From positions 90,957 through 154,956 of the forward strand of contig NW_013657647.1 in the NCBI RefSeq assembly GCF_000142905.1: DNA of 64,000 nucleotides, given 5' to 3'. The DNA is from Thecamonas trahens ATCC 50062. Taxonomy: Eukaryota; Apusozoa; Apusomonadida; Apusomonadidae. Position 1 is the stretch's first letter. Each line of letters starts with the position of its first letter. Both the position numbers and the translations under genes were made by a program. The notes below the pieces were generated by a model. It saw only the letters and a list, made by a program, of their open reading frames with translations. It had not been told where the DNA came from and ran no database searches. Below, one piece after another: positions 27,944 through 40,100 of this stretch.

Positions 27944-30404
27944 TGAGCACAACTAGCGTGGTCCATCCTGCGAACGGGTGAGTCCGCTGCCCGACGCCGT
28001 TAGTCGGCGAGTACTGCTCCCAAAAGTATCCGGTCTCGATGTAGTTGGACACAATAGTATCGACAACGTTGGCGCGGAGCGAAGCGTAAATCTGCTGCGC
28101 CCGTGCACGATGCGGGCCCTCGTCGACCGCGTACTTGTTGGCCAGCGCTGCGAGCGCCATGTAGTTGATGTTCATCCACACTGGTCCCTTCCAGTAGTTC
28201 TCACCGGTCCCGTAGTACGGGTCGGTGGCCGAGAGCGAGCGAATTCCGCCGGGGCTCCACAGCGTGTCGGGATCGGCCATGTGGTCAAGGAGCCGGCCGA
28301 CCCGCGGGTCGTCGGCCTCGAGGAGGCCGGTCAGCAGCGGAAAGAGCGACACATACCCCAGGAAGCACACCTGCATCTCGTCATGGACAGATCCAGTCCC
28401 GTCTGGGCCAGTGTCGCAGTAGTAACCGGCAGCCTCATTCCAGTGCACGTTGTGCAACGTGGTGAGAATCGAGGTGGCCTGCGCCTCGTAGCTCGTTGCT
28501 GCAGCCTCGTCGTCCAAAACCCGCGCCATATCCGCGAGCAGCCGCGCCGCAAGCACCATCCACGACGCAAGGTCAACGTGCTTTTCAAACGGCGACACAA
28601 TCGGCGCCCGCGGATAGTCGTCGAGCCCCGACGTGAGTGTGTGGTTGGTCGTCCGGCCCTGCCACTTGAAGGTGTGCGGGAGGCTCCCGGCCTGGGTCGA
28701 CTTGAACCACTCAAACTGGCGGGCCACAAGCGGGTACGCGTGCCGGAGAAAGGCAAGCGAGTCATGAAGCTCGGCATCGCCCGATGCCGGCAATCCCGAG
28801 GCCGCGGCTTCGTCCAGCGCAGCATGCAGGCGGGCCTGCATGCTGGCCAGCGGGAGCAGGAGCGTGGGTGGGTTGGCGTACACCCGAAACTGGGTCATAA
28901 ACTCTTCCGGCACTCGCGACTCGGCCTCCGGGCCTAGAATCTGCTCGCGGGCAATCCATCCCTCGCTGTCCATCGACGCTAGCCACGATCCGAGAACCCG
29001 CTGCGAGAGCTCTTCGTTCCACGACGACATGACCAGCTGATGGAAACCCTCGTCCCACATGAATCCGCGCGGGAAGAAAGACCGCGACGGGACACAGGTC
29101 AAAAGCTCGTGCTCTGGTCCAAAAACAGGCCGTATCTTGTCGCTGGGCGCGGAACGGATCCGCGAGGCGCCATGAAAGTACGAGAGACCGCCGACCAGGT
29201 TTGAGAGCGCAGCCTTGGCCACCTGGACATACTGCGGAGTGTACCCGGCAGCCGCCAGCCCGTAGCGCTCCTCAAACTCGCGATCAAAGGTCTCGGCCGC
29301 AGCATCAAGCGCAGACGTGAGGCCCTGGCCCACCAGCCCTGTCTCGCGCGCCATTGCCAACGCATCAGCGTCGGACGCGGAAGCTGCCTCTGGTGTGAGC
29401 AGAACAACAACGTCAAGCTCAAAGGCACCCGCCGCGTTGATCTGGACAAGCGCCACGTTGGAAGCTCCTGGGCCGGCAAGCGTGTTGGACAGCGTCGGTA
29501 CAAGGCCTTCAGGCGGAGCGACGCGGTTCGCCTGTGTCCGGACCTTGTTCGGCTTACCAGCCTTGGCGGCAGCCGCGTCGATGGCCCGTGCCTTGGCGGT
29601 AAGCGTGGCCATGGCGCTGTCGCGCAGCTGGCCCTTGACGGCCTCGACAACCTGCCATACCTCGTTGGGAGGGAGGGTGAGCGTGGCTCCCGCCATCTTA
29701 CTCGGGTCGCGCGCGCGCATCCGCTTGGCGTTGCGGATCTTGCCCGGGACCGGGAAGGCCTTGGCCACGTTACGCGGCGGGACGACGACGGTGATGTGCG
29801 GGAAGGCCGGTGATGAGCCGTGGAGAACCGTCGGCTCGGCGTGCCAGCTGCGGCCGGCCTTCTTGATGGACGCGCGCGAGTCTGCCGAGAAGTCAGCAAC
29901 GCCGTCGACCGACGACAGGTAGAGGACAATAGAGAGCGGAGCGTCGCTAGGGAAACCCAGCAGCGGGGTACCAGCGATGCGGATGGCGCGCGGAGCGAGC
30001 GGATCCGGTGACTCAGCCGCCGGGATGAACGAGATGTTGAGAGCGTAGCCCATGGTGTTGTCGACGAGCGACTGATGGGCATAGTCAGCACCATTGTGAG
30101 CTGTCCACGAGTACATCCCCATACCATCCTCGGTAGTAGCATGGCGCGGAGAGAGGACATTGCGCAGCGGAGTCGGAGACCACCACATCATGCCCACAGT
30201 AGCCGGTGATGGCTCAGAGGTGGAGACGGCTGCAAAGAGGTTGGACTTGTACGTGCCCCACTGCGCCGGTACGCTTCCTCCCACAGCCATAGCCACCATG
30301 CACAGCACCACACCCACCACAACCGCGACGCTCTCTCTAGCTACTCTCCTGCCCATGCCTATACTCGCTTGCTTGACCGCTGCGAGTGGTGTCTGTCCCG
30401 CCAC
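27915..30404 (-). CDS. MOGS: Mannosyl-oligosaccharide glucosidase (glucosidase I), GH63
   Basis: 829 residues, matching the roughly 830 of animal and fungal enzymes. It removes the terminal alpha-1,2-glucose from the Glc3Man9GlcNAc2 glycan on new glycoproteins in the ER, the first trimming step before the calnexin cycle. A signal anchor (about 23-45, VAVVVGVVLCMVAMAVGG) fits a type II ER membrane protein. Conserved blocks: WGTYKSNLFAAV, GMYSWTAHNGADY, FMWDEGFHQLVMSSW, ENYWKGPVWMNINYMAL and, at the end, YFWEQYSPTNGVGQ followed by HPFAGWTTLVVL. All the family blocks are present, so it looks active. A second start at Met17 is possible. No intron needed. Confidence 0.93.
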   Translation of the reverse strand: MAGQTPLAAVKQASIGMGRRVARESVAVVVGVVLCMVAMAVGGSVPAQWGTYKSNLFAAVSTSEPSPATVGMMWWSPTPLRNVLSPRHATTEDGMGMYSWTAHNGADYAHQSLVDNTMGYALNISFIPAAESPDPLAPRAIRIAGTPLLGFPSDAPLSIVLYLSSVDGVADFSADSRASIKKAGRSWHAEPTVLHGSSPAFPHITVVVPPRNVAKAFPVPGKIRNAKRMRARDPSKMAGATLTLPPNEVWQVVEAVKGQLRDSAMATLTAKARAIDAAAAKAGKPNKVRTQANRVAPPEGLVPTLSNTLAGPGASNVALVQINAAGAFELDVVVLLTPEAASASDADALAMARETGLVGQGLTSALDAAAETFDREFEERYGLAAAGYTPQYVQVAKAALSNLVGGLSYFHGASRIRSAPSDKIRPVFGPEHELLTCVPSRSFFPRGFMWDEGFHQLVMSSWNEELSQRVLGSWLASMDSEGWIAREQILGPEAESRVPEEFMTQFRVYANPPTLLLPLASMQARLHAALDEAAASGLPASGDAELHDSLAFLRHAYPLVARQFEWFKSTQAGSLPHTFKWQGRTTNHTLTSGLDDYPRAPIVSPFEKHVDLASWMVLAARLLADMARVLDDEAAATSYEAQATSILTTLHNVHWNEAAGYYCDTGPDGTGSVHDEMQVCFLGYVSLFPLLTGLLEADDPRVGRLLDHMADPDTLWSPGGIRSLSATDPYYGTGENYWKGPVWMNINYMALAALANKYAVDEGPHRARAQQIYASLRANVVDTIVSNYIETGYFWEQYSPTNGVGQRTHPFAGWTTLVVLIMAEEYPPM

Positions 30405-31364
30405 GGCTCCGGCCCCTCAGCCCCAGGCCGCCCGCCCGGCTGTCACCGACTGCCTCCTCGCAATCGTGCTGAGGTCACATCGTTGAGCGGGCAACACTCT
30501 CGGTTGCCGGCCGAGCGGTCGCTCTGCTGGCTTGACATTTCCTCGCATTTACTGTGCTGACCATCTCTGCCAGCACATCGTGCCGATTGGCACGGTGATC
30601 CGCGTGTCTATGAGCGCCCATCGATAGCTCGCATACACACGATATCAAGGTAAGAATTGGGCGCCCAGAAGTCCGCCTGTCGTCGTCGTCGCGCATCGTC
30701 ATCAAAGGGTTGGCGGGTGGGTTCCCGCTCCGTCGGAGCTGATTATGTCAGACGCCATCGGAGCTCTTAGCCACTTTGCATCGCTCAGCCGAGTTAGCGA
30801 CTCGTAGCAGTCGCGGCAACACTCACTCCGGTCGATGGACACCAGCTACATGACACGCGCTGCATCTGCCGATGGGGTGCTCGGGCGGTACGGAAGGACA
30901 TGGGATCGTGTTCTTGGCTCCCACATCCATTCGACAACATGCTCCACAGCCGCTGCTGGGTATTGGCTTGGTATCGGCACCATTCCGGCGATGTGCCTGC
31001 GAATGGGGGAGCAGTGGCCTTGGTGGAGACTGCTCGGCAACATGACTAGTATGTCTTCCATAGTAGGGGGTGTGCGTCACGTAGTCTCTCTGTGCATCGC
31101 ACCCACAATGCCTGTGCCCCGTCGCCCATGCAAACATTGGAAGACATTCTGGAAAGCCCTCGTCGCACGGCTTGCCCAAAAAAAGGTCGCAATTCTCATG
31201 GTCGCAAATCCTCTCAACTCGGCACGCGTGCGGGAGAGGCGGGAGAGGTAGGCCAGGCCATCCCCGCCACGTGGAAAGGGGGGCACGACCGCAAGCTGAC
31301 CACCAGCTAAAGACAATACATCCACCACTTGTCCGTCGCCTGCCAACCGGCGGATAGCTTTGGC
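30405..31364. other. Intergenic region, no gene supported
   Basis: Divergent spacer between glucosidase I (minus) and the kinase (plus). Two open frames of 118 and 138 codons overlap on opposite strands near 30823-31251, but neither shows family motifs or the strong GC-ending codon bias of the neighbours. It holds the promoters of both genes. Confidence 0.5.
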
Positions 31365-34160
31365 ATGAGAGTCTCCAACTACGAAGTGGATAATGTGGTG
31401 TTGGGGAAGGTATGTTCTCTCCAGGAGGGGGGGGGGGGGGGGGGGGGATAGGGTGCCTTTGGCGTAGTCTCGCTGGGCAAGCACATGGTAAGCAACCAGA
31501 AGGTGGCGATCAAGGCTGTCGAGACGAAGCTGTTGAACGCGGAGCAGAAACGGACCCTGGAGATTGAGGTGGAGGCGCTGGCCCGAGTCGCGCATCCCAA
31601 CGTAGTGGCGCTGCTCGACGTGGTGCGGACGCCTGACACCGAATTTCTCATCCTAGAGTACTGCGACGCAGGCGACGTGTTCGACTACCTCTCTGTCCAC
31701 GGCTGCCTCAAAGAGGGTATGGCGGCCAAGGTGTTTGCGCAGCTAGCGTCGGGCCTGGCAGCCTGCCACGCTTCCGGCGTGGCGCACCGCGACCTCAAGC
31801 TCGAAAACGTCCTGCTCTCCGGCCATGATCTTAATGTCAAGATCAATGACTTTGGACTCGCTTGCCTGTTCTGTGACGGGCAGCGGGTGACCGAGAAGTG
31901 TGGAACGCCTGGGTACGCGCCGCCTGAGGTGGTCTCGCTGCCGGACCTGCCCGAAGCGCGGGCCATGCACGGATACGACCCGCGGCTGGCGGATGTGTGG
32001 TCACTCGGTGTTGTCCTGTTTGCAATGCTTGTGGGCGCGCTGCCGTTTGGCGACTCGCTCGCGCCGCACGACGTTGCGTCACTGATGGACGCCGACCGAG
32101 TCATTGTGGAGATCCTTGAGGACCTTGACTTTGTGCCGGTTCCGGCGGCCTCGCTCCTCCGCGGCATCTTGCACAAGGAACCCGAGGCACGGCTCAATCT
32201 CTCGCAGATTCTTGCGCACCCATGGGTGACCCCGCACGTGCCCGACACGCCGAAGCCACAGAGCTCGGTGGGCCGCCTCCGGGCGGCAACGTCGCTCTCC
32301 GACTTTAGTGAGCTTATTCTCCTTGGCAAGCATGCCAGTGCGTCGTCGCCGCTTGCGATGCCGTCAAACAGCCGCTCTGGGCCAGGAAACGGCCGCTTCG
32401 GGCCGCCGACGCTCACGCCGTCGCCGCAATCGATCCAGCTCCGCCAGCAAATGCTGGCGCGGCGGCGGCGGCAGCGATCGTCATCGCTGACTGGCTCGGC
32501 CTCGCTCATCAAGCGCATCAACTCGGGGTCGGGCATGCGGCCGCCATCGTCAGTCTTTGTGGGCGCGCGTGCTACCTCGCCGCGCGATGGCAACACGACG
32601 GGCGCGACTGGTCAATCGCCCATATTTGTCTTTTCTCGCCAGGACTCGGGCACCTCGTTTGAATCCGAGTCGTCGATGGGAATGTTCGGCTCGCCCATCT
32701 CGGTCCTAGTGCCGTCGGCTTCTGTCGACTCGGAAAACGTTTCTGTTGGCTCGACTGACGAGCTCAACAACATCCTTGACGACGTTTTTGGCCAGATGGG
32801 CCACGGCCGCATCGAGTCTCCGATCTTCTCCAACGAAAGCACACATCACTCGCCGGCCATGCCCTTCCCGCACCTCCAGCAGCCGGCCTTGCTCCCGATG
32901 CCGTCGGGCGGATCGCCTTCTGGGCGCTCTGCGCGGCGGCGGTCAATCGCCGTCCACCCGACCCTCGAATCTAACTTTAACAATGTCGGCTCGCCGGTCT
33001 ACCGTGGCGTAGCGCCTGCGCTGATGGGGATCCGCGACAATAGCCCGCCTGCTGGCGTCTTTAAGTCACCGTCGGACGCCTTGCAGGCCATTCCAGACGA
33101 GTCCGCCATGGCCGAGTGGAGCGCGCTGGCTGGTATGGTGAGTGGGGTGCGGTCGATCCGCTCGAGCTCGGCATCGTCCCATTCGACCCAGAGCTCGTTT
33201 TCGTCAACCGGGAGCCGATCGCATTGCAGCTCGTCAAGCACGCCGTCGTACTCGGACTCGGAGTCCGCGTCGGACTCTGCCGACACTGCACACGAGCGGC
33301 CCGACTCTGACGACGACAACGACGCCGCCGGTGTCTTCGAGGCCGACATCTCTGGCCTCATGCATCAGATGTCCGGCGACCAGATTGCGAACAACAGCTG
33401 TGGCAAGCCGAGCAAGTACGCCATGCCGCCGGCTAGCTTCAACACCACCATGGAGGAGGTCAACTTGGTGCTCTCGGCGGCGCTCGGCGAGTCAACAAAG
33501 CTGTCGCCGCGGTCGCCGCGGCCTCGGCTCACGCCGCGCAACAACGGCGAGCCGTTGCTCACGTCTCGGAGCTCCAAGAGCTCGGGCCGGAACACGCCAA
33601 AGGTGGTGGTCGGCTCGCCAGTCCTTGCGGGCGTCCACATCTCGACGCCATCATCGAACCCGCTCAACATGTCGTTTTCGGCTGTGAACCTGCATGAGAC
33701 GTCAGCAGCGGCCGACGAGGCACTCCGGGCTCCACGCGCTCCACGGTTTGCCATGGCGGCGTCGACCACCTCGTCTCGCACCCCGATTGATCTGCTCAAG
33801 TATGTGGGCAGCAAACTTGCCGAGCTCTCGTCCGAGTACGTAGTGGAGCACTTGCAGTGGACCTTTTCCTGCTATCACATCTCGTCCGAGCTGGGTCAGT
33901 TGCTCTCCGGCGAGGCGAGCTCGTCGCCGGCGCAGACCTCGCTTGACAACATCATGTCGCCGTCGTCGCTGATGAGCCCGGTCTCAGCCACGCCTCTTGC
34001 GTTCACCATCGAGATCTGCCTTGTGCGCAATCTGGCACTCTCCGGTCTCAAGTTCCGCCGGCTACAGGGCTCACCGTGGGAGTACAAGCGCCGGCTGGGA
34101 GAGCTTCTAGAGCACGTCGGCCTTGCCAACGAGGGCAGCGCTGCTACGCCGTCCGGATAA
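31365..34160 (+). CDS. CAMK/MARK-like Ser/Thr protein kinase with C-terminal KA1-like domain, two exons
   Basis: 917 residues. Exon 1 (31365-31409) encodes MRVSNYEVDNVVLGK and exon 2 (31452-34160) resumes GAFGVVSLGK. Splicing restores the glycine loop LGKGAFGVV, which is otherwise cut. The 42-nt intron has a GTATGT donor and contains a 21-base G run. Kinase residues: VAIK (K36), HRDLKLENVLL, DFGLA and GTPGYAPPEV, all intact, so activity is expected. The domain ends at about 265. A Ser-rich region of some 500 residues with many phospho-acceptor candidates follows, then a KA1-like end (about 804-904: YVVEHLQWTFSCYHIS, FTIEICLVRNLALSGLKFRRL). Kinase plus KA1 is the MARK/KIN1/AMPK-related layout, where KA1 binds acidic lipids or autoinhibits. 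Converges with the next gene, 13 bp apart. Confidence 0.85.
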
Positions 34161-34173
34161 AAGAACACTTGTT

Positions 34174-37100
34174 TTACTCCGCTGCGAGAACGGTTGGCAT
34201 CGCAGAGTGGACGACGTCAAGAAGGTCGGCCTTGAGCGGCAGGAGGTCGGTCATCATCTCAATCAGCTCGTCGACCGGAACGGTGACTCCCCCGTCTTCC
34301 GAGTTGTCACGCGCCTCATCCTCGGCGTCGGCCGGAGCCGAGCCCAGGGCAACGAGAAAGGCAGCAGCGCGCTTGATGGACAACGCCGCGCCCTCGCCAC
34401 CGAGCCGGTCGCGGATTGAATCCACTGTTGGCTCGCCAGCGGGCTCGTCGGCCAGAGCTAGCATAGCCGGGATTGCCGCCAGCACCTTGGCGCGGGCATC
34501 GCTGTCCGGCATGGCGCCCATAAAGTCGTCAAGCATCTCGACCAGCTCGGCCGTCGGCACAACGCCGCCTTCAGCAAGCTCGGCGGCCTCGGACTCGTCC
34601 GATCCCATCGCACTCACAAACAGCGCAGCCTGGGCAATGGAGAGGTTCGCCGGAAGGTCCGCCAGTGTTGCACCCAGTGCGTCATCACCTGAGTTCGACC
34701 CTTCGGCCAGAAGCGCGGCAACATCGTCGCCATCTTCGTCAGAGTCGGAATCTGAGCCAGCGGCCGCGAGGAGGGCAGCGACATCGTCGTCGTCAGAGTC
34801 CGATTCTGTCTCGTCGGCATCGACAGCGGCGGCTGCTGCAGCCGCAGTGGCATCAGAAGATTCAGAGTCGCCAGCAAGCAGGGCCAAAGCGCCGTCGTCG
34901 CTGTTGGTGTCGATGTCGATAGCGTCAAGGATGGCCGGCAGGGCTGCGCGAACCTCGTCACGGGCTTCGCTGCCCGGCATGGCGCCTATGAGATCGTCGA
35001 GCATCTCGACCAGCTCGGCTGTCTGAACCACGCCGTTCTCAGCCAGCTCGGTGGCCTCTGACGGGTCCGAGCCCATGGCGGTCACAAACAGCGCGGCCTG
35101 GGCAATGGTCAGGGTTGGCGGAAGGTCGTCGAGCGACATTCTGGTCTCATCGCCAGACTCGTCGGCACCGGCAAGAAGAGCGGCCATGCTGTCAGAATCG
35201 GTGGTAGTGTCATCGATGTCCAGCGCAGCAGCGGCCGCAGCGACGTCGGCGTCTGAGTCAGTAGTGGCGAGGAGCGCAGCCATGTCGCCCGACTGGGTCG
35301 AGTCAAAAGCAGTAGGGCGAGCGTCAACAGTCGAAGAAGCATGCGTATCCTCTTCAGATTTGGAACCGGCTGCTGCGAGAAGCGCAGCCACATCGTTGTC
35401 ACCATCGCTCTCGGCGTCAGCATCGGCAGATGCAGCCGCTTCGGTGATCGCAAGCATGGCCGGAATCGCCGCCAGCACCTTGGTGCGGGCATCGCTGCCC
35501 GGCATAGCGCCCATAAGATCGTCGAGCATCTCCACTAGCTCGGCTGTCGCAACCACGCCATTCTCGACCAGCTCGGCAGCCTCGGACTCGTCCGAGCCCA
35601 TCGCACTCACAAACAGCGCAGCCTGTGCAACGGAAAGGCTCGCCGGAAGGTCCGCCAGCGTCGCATTGTTGGCTACCGGCTTGGGGCTGCCGTCGTCAGA
35701 GCCGGAGTCGGCTGCTGCGAGGAGTGCCGCCACGTCGTCGTCGCCATCGCTCTCGGCGTCAGCATTGGCAGATGCGGGGGCGGGGGCGGGGGCGGCGTCA
35801 TCAGAATCAGAGTCGGCTGCTGCGAGGAGTGCCGCCACGTCGTCGTCGCCATCGCTCTCGGCGTCAGCATCGGCAGATGCGGGGGCGGGGGCGGGGGCGG
35901 CGTCATCAGAATCAGAGTCGGCTGCTGCGAGGAGTGCCGCCACGTCGTCGTCGCCATCGCTCTCGGCGTCAGCATCGGCAGATGCGGGGACGGGGGTGGG
36001 GGCGGCGTCATCAGAATCAGAGTCGGCTGCTGCGATGAGTGCCGCCACGTCGTCGTCGCCATCGCTCTCGGCGTCAGCATCGGCAGATGCGGGGACGGGG
36101 GTGGGGGCGGCGTCATCAGAATCAGAGTCGGCTGCTGCGAGGAGTGCCGCCACGTCGTCGTCGCCATCGCTCTCGGCGTCAGCATCGGCAGATGCGGGGA
36201 CGGGGGTGGGGGCGGCGTCATCAGAATCAGAGTCGGCTGCTGCGAGGAGTGCCGCCACGTCGTCGTCGCCATCGCTCTTGGCGTCAGCATCGGCAGATGC
36301 AGCCGCTTCGGTGATCGCAAGCATGGCCGGAATCGCCGCCAGCACCTTGGTGCGGGCATCGCTGCCCGGCATAGCGCCCATAAGATCGTCGAGCATCTCC
36401 ACTAGCTCGGCTGTCGCAACCACGCCATTCTCGACCAGCTCGGCAGCCTCGGACTCGTCCGAGCCCATCGCACTCACAAACAGCGCAGCCTGTGCAACGG
36501 AAAGGCTCGCCGGAAGGTCCGCCAGCGTCGCATTGTTGGCTACTGGCTTGGGGCTGCCGTCGTCAGAGCCGGAGTCGGCTGCTGCGAGGAGTGCCGCCAC
36601 GTCGTCGTCGCCATCGCTCTCGGCGTCAGCATCGGCAGATGCGGGGGCGGGGGCGGGGGCGGCGTCATCAGAATCAGAGTCGGCTGCTGCGATGAGTGCC
36701 GCCACGTCGTCGTCGCCATCGCTCTCGGCGTCAGCATCGGCAGATGCGGGGGCGGGGGCGGGGCTGGCGTCGTCATAGTCAGAGTCGGCCGCCGCGAGGA
36801 GTGCGGCCACATCGTCATCACTAGACTCGCCCTCTGCCTCGACCTCAGCTTCGGTCTCACCCTCCTCCAACGCAGCAGCCTCAGCCTCGGCAGCCGCAGC
36901 AGCCTCGGCCTCGGCCAACGCAGCAGCCTCAGCCTCAGCCTCAGCCTCGGCAGCCGCAGCAGCCTCAGCCTCGGCCAACGCAGCAGCCTCAGCCTCAGCC
37001 ATCGCAGCAGCCTCAGCCTCAGCCTCAGCCAACGCAGCAGCCTCAGCCTCGGCCAACGCAGCAGCCTCAGCCTCAGCCATCGCAGCAGCCTCAGCCTCAG

Positions 37101-40100
37101 CCTCAGCCAACGCAGTAGCCTCAGCCTCAGCCATCGCAGTAGCCTCAGCCTCAGCCTCAGCCAACGCAGTAGCCTCAGCCTCAGCCATCGCAGTAGCCTC
37201 AGCCTCAGCCTCAGCCAACGCAGCAGCCTCAGCCTCGGCAGCAGCAGCAGCCTCAGCCTCAGCCAACGCAGCAGCCTCAGCCTCGGCAGCCGCAGCAGCC
37301 TCGGCCTCGGCCAACGCAGCAGCCTCAGCCTCAGCCTCAGCCTCGGCAGCCACAGCAGCCTCAGCCTCAGCCTCAGCCTCAGCCTCGGCAGCCACAGCAG
37401 CCTCAGCCTCAGCCAACGCAGCAGCCTCAGCCTCAGCCATCGCAGCAGCCTCAGCCTCAGCCTCAGCCAACGCAGTAGCCTCAGCCTCAGCCATCGCAGT
37501 AGCCTCAGCCTCAGCCTCAGCCAACGCAGCAGCCTCAGCCTCGGCAGCAGCAGCAGCCTCAGCCTCAGCCAACGCAGCAGCCTCAGCCTCAGTCAACGCA
37601 GCAGCCTCAGCCTCAGCCTCAGCCAACGCAGTAGCCTCAGCCTCGGCAGCCGCAGCAGCCTCAGCCTCGGCCAACGCAGCAGCCTCAGCCTCAGCCATCG
37701 CAGCAGCCTCAGCCTCAGCCTCAGCCAACGCAGCAGCCTCAGCCTCAGCCTCAGCCAACGCAGTAGCCTCAGCCTCGGCAGCAGCAGCAGCCTCAGCCTC
37801 AGCAGCAGCCTCAGCCTCAGCCTCAGCCATCGCAGCAGCCTCAGCCTCAGCCTCAGCCAACGCAGTAGCCTCAGCCTCGGCAGCCGCAGCAGCCTCAGCC
37901 TCGGCCAACGCAGCAGCCTCAGCCTCAGCCATCGCAGCAGCCTCAGCCTCAGCCTCAGCCAACGCAGCAGCCTCAGCCTCAGCCTCAGCCAACGCAGTAG
38001 CCTCAGCCTCGGCAGCAGCAGCAGCCTCAGCCTCAGCCTCGGCATCCGCAGCAGCCTCAGCCTCAGCCAACGCAGCAGCCTCGGCCTCGGCAGCCTCGGC
38101 CTCGGCCTTCGCCGCTGCACGCTCGGCTTCCAGCTCCCGCTCGCGTTCGGCCTCGCTCTCGGCGAGCGCATCGGCAGCAGCACGCCGCCGCGCCATCATG
38201 GCCGCCACTTCCTCTTCACCCTTACGCGCTTGCTCTGCAGTAACTTGCTCTGTCGCCAAATGCTCATCATCGTCACTCGAGTCTCCGCTCGCTGCCGAGT
38301 CACTGCCGCCACCGTCACCGGCCTCAAGGCTCCCGTCGTCCACAGCGCCGACAATGGCAGGCACTGCATCAAACAGCGACTCGACAACGTTGACCTTGCG
38401 AAGTCGTGGCAGCGCCGAAAGCAGCTGTCTCAGCGACGTCTCCAGGTGTGCAAGTGCCACGCGCCCGTCATCGCCCCGCAGCGACCTTGCCTCTTCAACA
38501 GCGTCAGTGCGTCCAGAGCCCAGCGCACGGTAAAACTCCACTGCCTGCGCAATGTTAACAGAGCCGGGCGCCGACACCTGCTCCTCAATCTCCCGCATCA
38601 ATCCCTCCACAGTCACCGTGCGGCCCTTGCCTAGGGCCTGCAGTTCGAGTAGCTTGGTATCGACCATCGCCAGGACGCTGGCGTCAGCGGAATAGGCCAC
38701 AGATGCAAGCATGTCAACCACGGCATGATTGGCAGCCCGCGTCCCGTCGGCCACATCACACAGCTCGGCTGCAGACTCAACCGCAGCCTCGTTTTCCGTC
38801 CCCATCGCCTCCAGCACGCCCACCAGCTGCGCCCGCGAGATCGAGCCAGCATCTTCGACATCAAGCGCTGAGATGAGCGCAGATGCCCGCGCGCGCACCG
38901 CCTTGTCTTGCTCCATGCTCAGCGTTGTGTCCACTGTATCGAGCAGGTGAAGCACTTCAGCGACAGATGAGTCGGTTTCCGATCCGCCGTCGCCGTCCGT
39001 CACATCCATGGCCTCGTTAACTACGTCGTCCACATCGCCAACATACACTCCTTGCTCCAGCGCCGGTCGCAACACGTCTTCGTACACAATCCGACCCAGG
39101 CTGCCCGATCCGCTCGCAGACGAGCCTGCCTGCTTGCCTAGCATGGCCGCCATCGTGCCAAACAACCCCGGGTTGGCCTGCGCCAGCCGAGCAGCCCGCT
39201 TCTGTGCCGCGCCCGCAGACACACCCGACACTTCCAGTAGAGCCGCAGCCATCGCCATCTTGCCGGCAGCGTCGTCGCTCACCAGTGCTGCAGCCTCGGC
39301 CTCGGCCAGTGCTACAGCAAGCGCATGAGCCACAATCGGACCAGCCGCACTGGTGCCGCTACTGATCGGCTTGGCGCCCGCGAACGCCAGCGCCGAGTTG
39401 AGCGCCTCTTGCAGCCGGTTGTTCTCGGCAGTAAGAAGCGCTACACGCCCCTGCGCCCCGTCGACAAGCTCCTGTACATGTTTGAGCTGGGCCGTGAGAT
39501 CCTGGTTCGTCTTCATGAGGTCGTCAATGACCACATCGCGCGCGCCAACCTCGACCACCGCACCCTTGCGCGCGCTTGATGCCTCGCGAAGCGCCGCCTT
39601 GAGCTCGGAAATCCGCGCCTTAAGCTTCTTGATCTCCAACGCGTGGAACGAGGACGAGACCGTTGGCCCCGCTTGTACCTTGCGTGCCCCGCCACCGCCG
39701 CCGCTATTCCCGCCCGAGGCCTTGGCGCTCCGTTCGCGCAGCTCTTCCAGCCGCTCCTTGAACGTGTGCTTGAGCTTGCGCTCGCGCTTGAGTAGTGCCG
39801 TCAGGTCTTCCCGTGATGACTTGGCTGCCTCCAGCGACTCCTTTTGCGACTCGATGACCACATTCTGTCGCTCACGCTCGGCCTCCAGCTCGCGGATTCG
39901 CGCTCGCAGCCGATCAACCCTGGTTGTCAGCGCCGCCACCGACCGCGAACCTCCGCTGCTGCCGCCGCTGCCGCTGCCACCCCGGCTCTTGCGATGCTGC
40001 CGTCCCGGTGGCGCCGCCGCCGCAAACACTTCGGCGCGCGGCGTCGGTGCCTCCACTCGGCTGCCAAATGATGGCCTCTGCGTGAGCGCCTTTCTCCGGC

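Noticed and set aside
30823-31251. Overlapping 118- and 138-codon frames on opposite strands
   Set aside because: No motif, mixed codon use, and each explains the other's openness. Left as intergenic.
35690-36770. CRISPR-like regular repeats
   Set aside because: Units of 105 bp are contiguous coding repeats in a eukaryotic gene, without unique spacers between short direct repeats.
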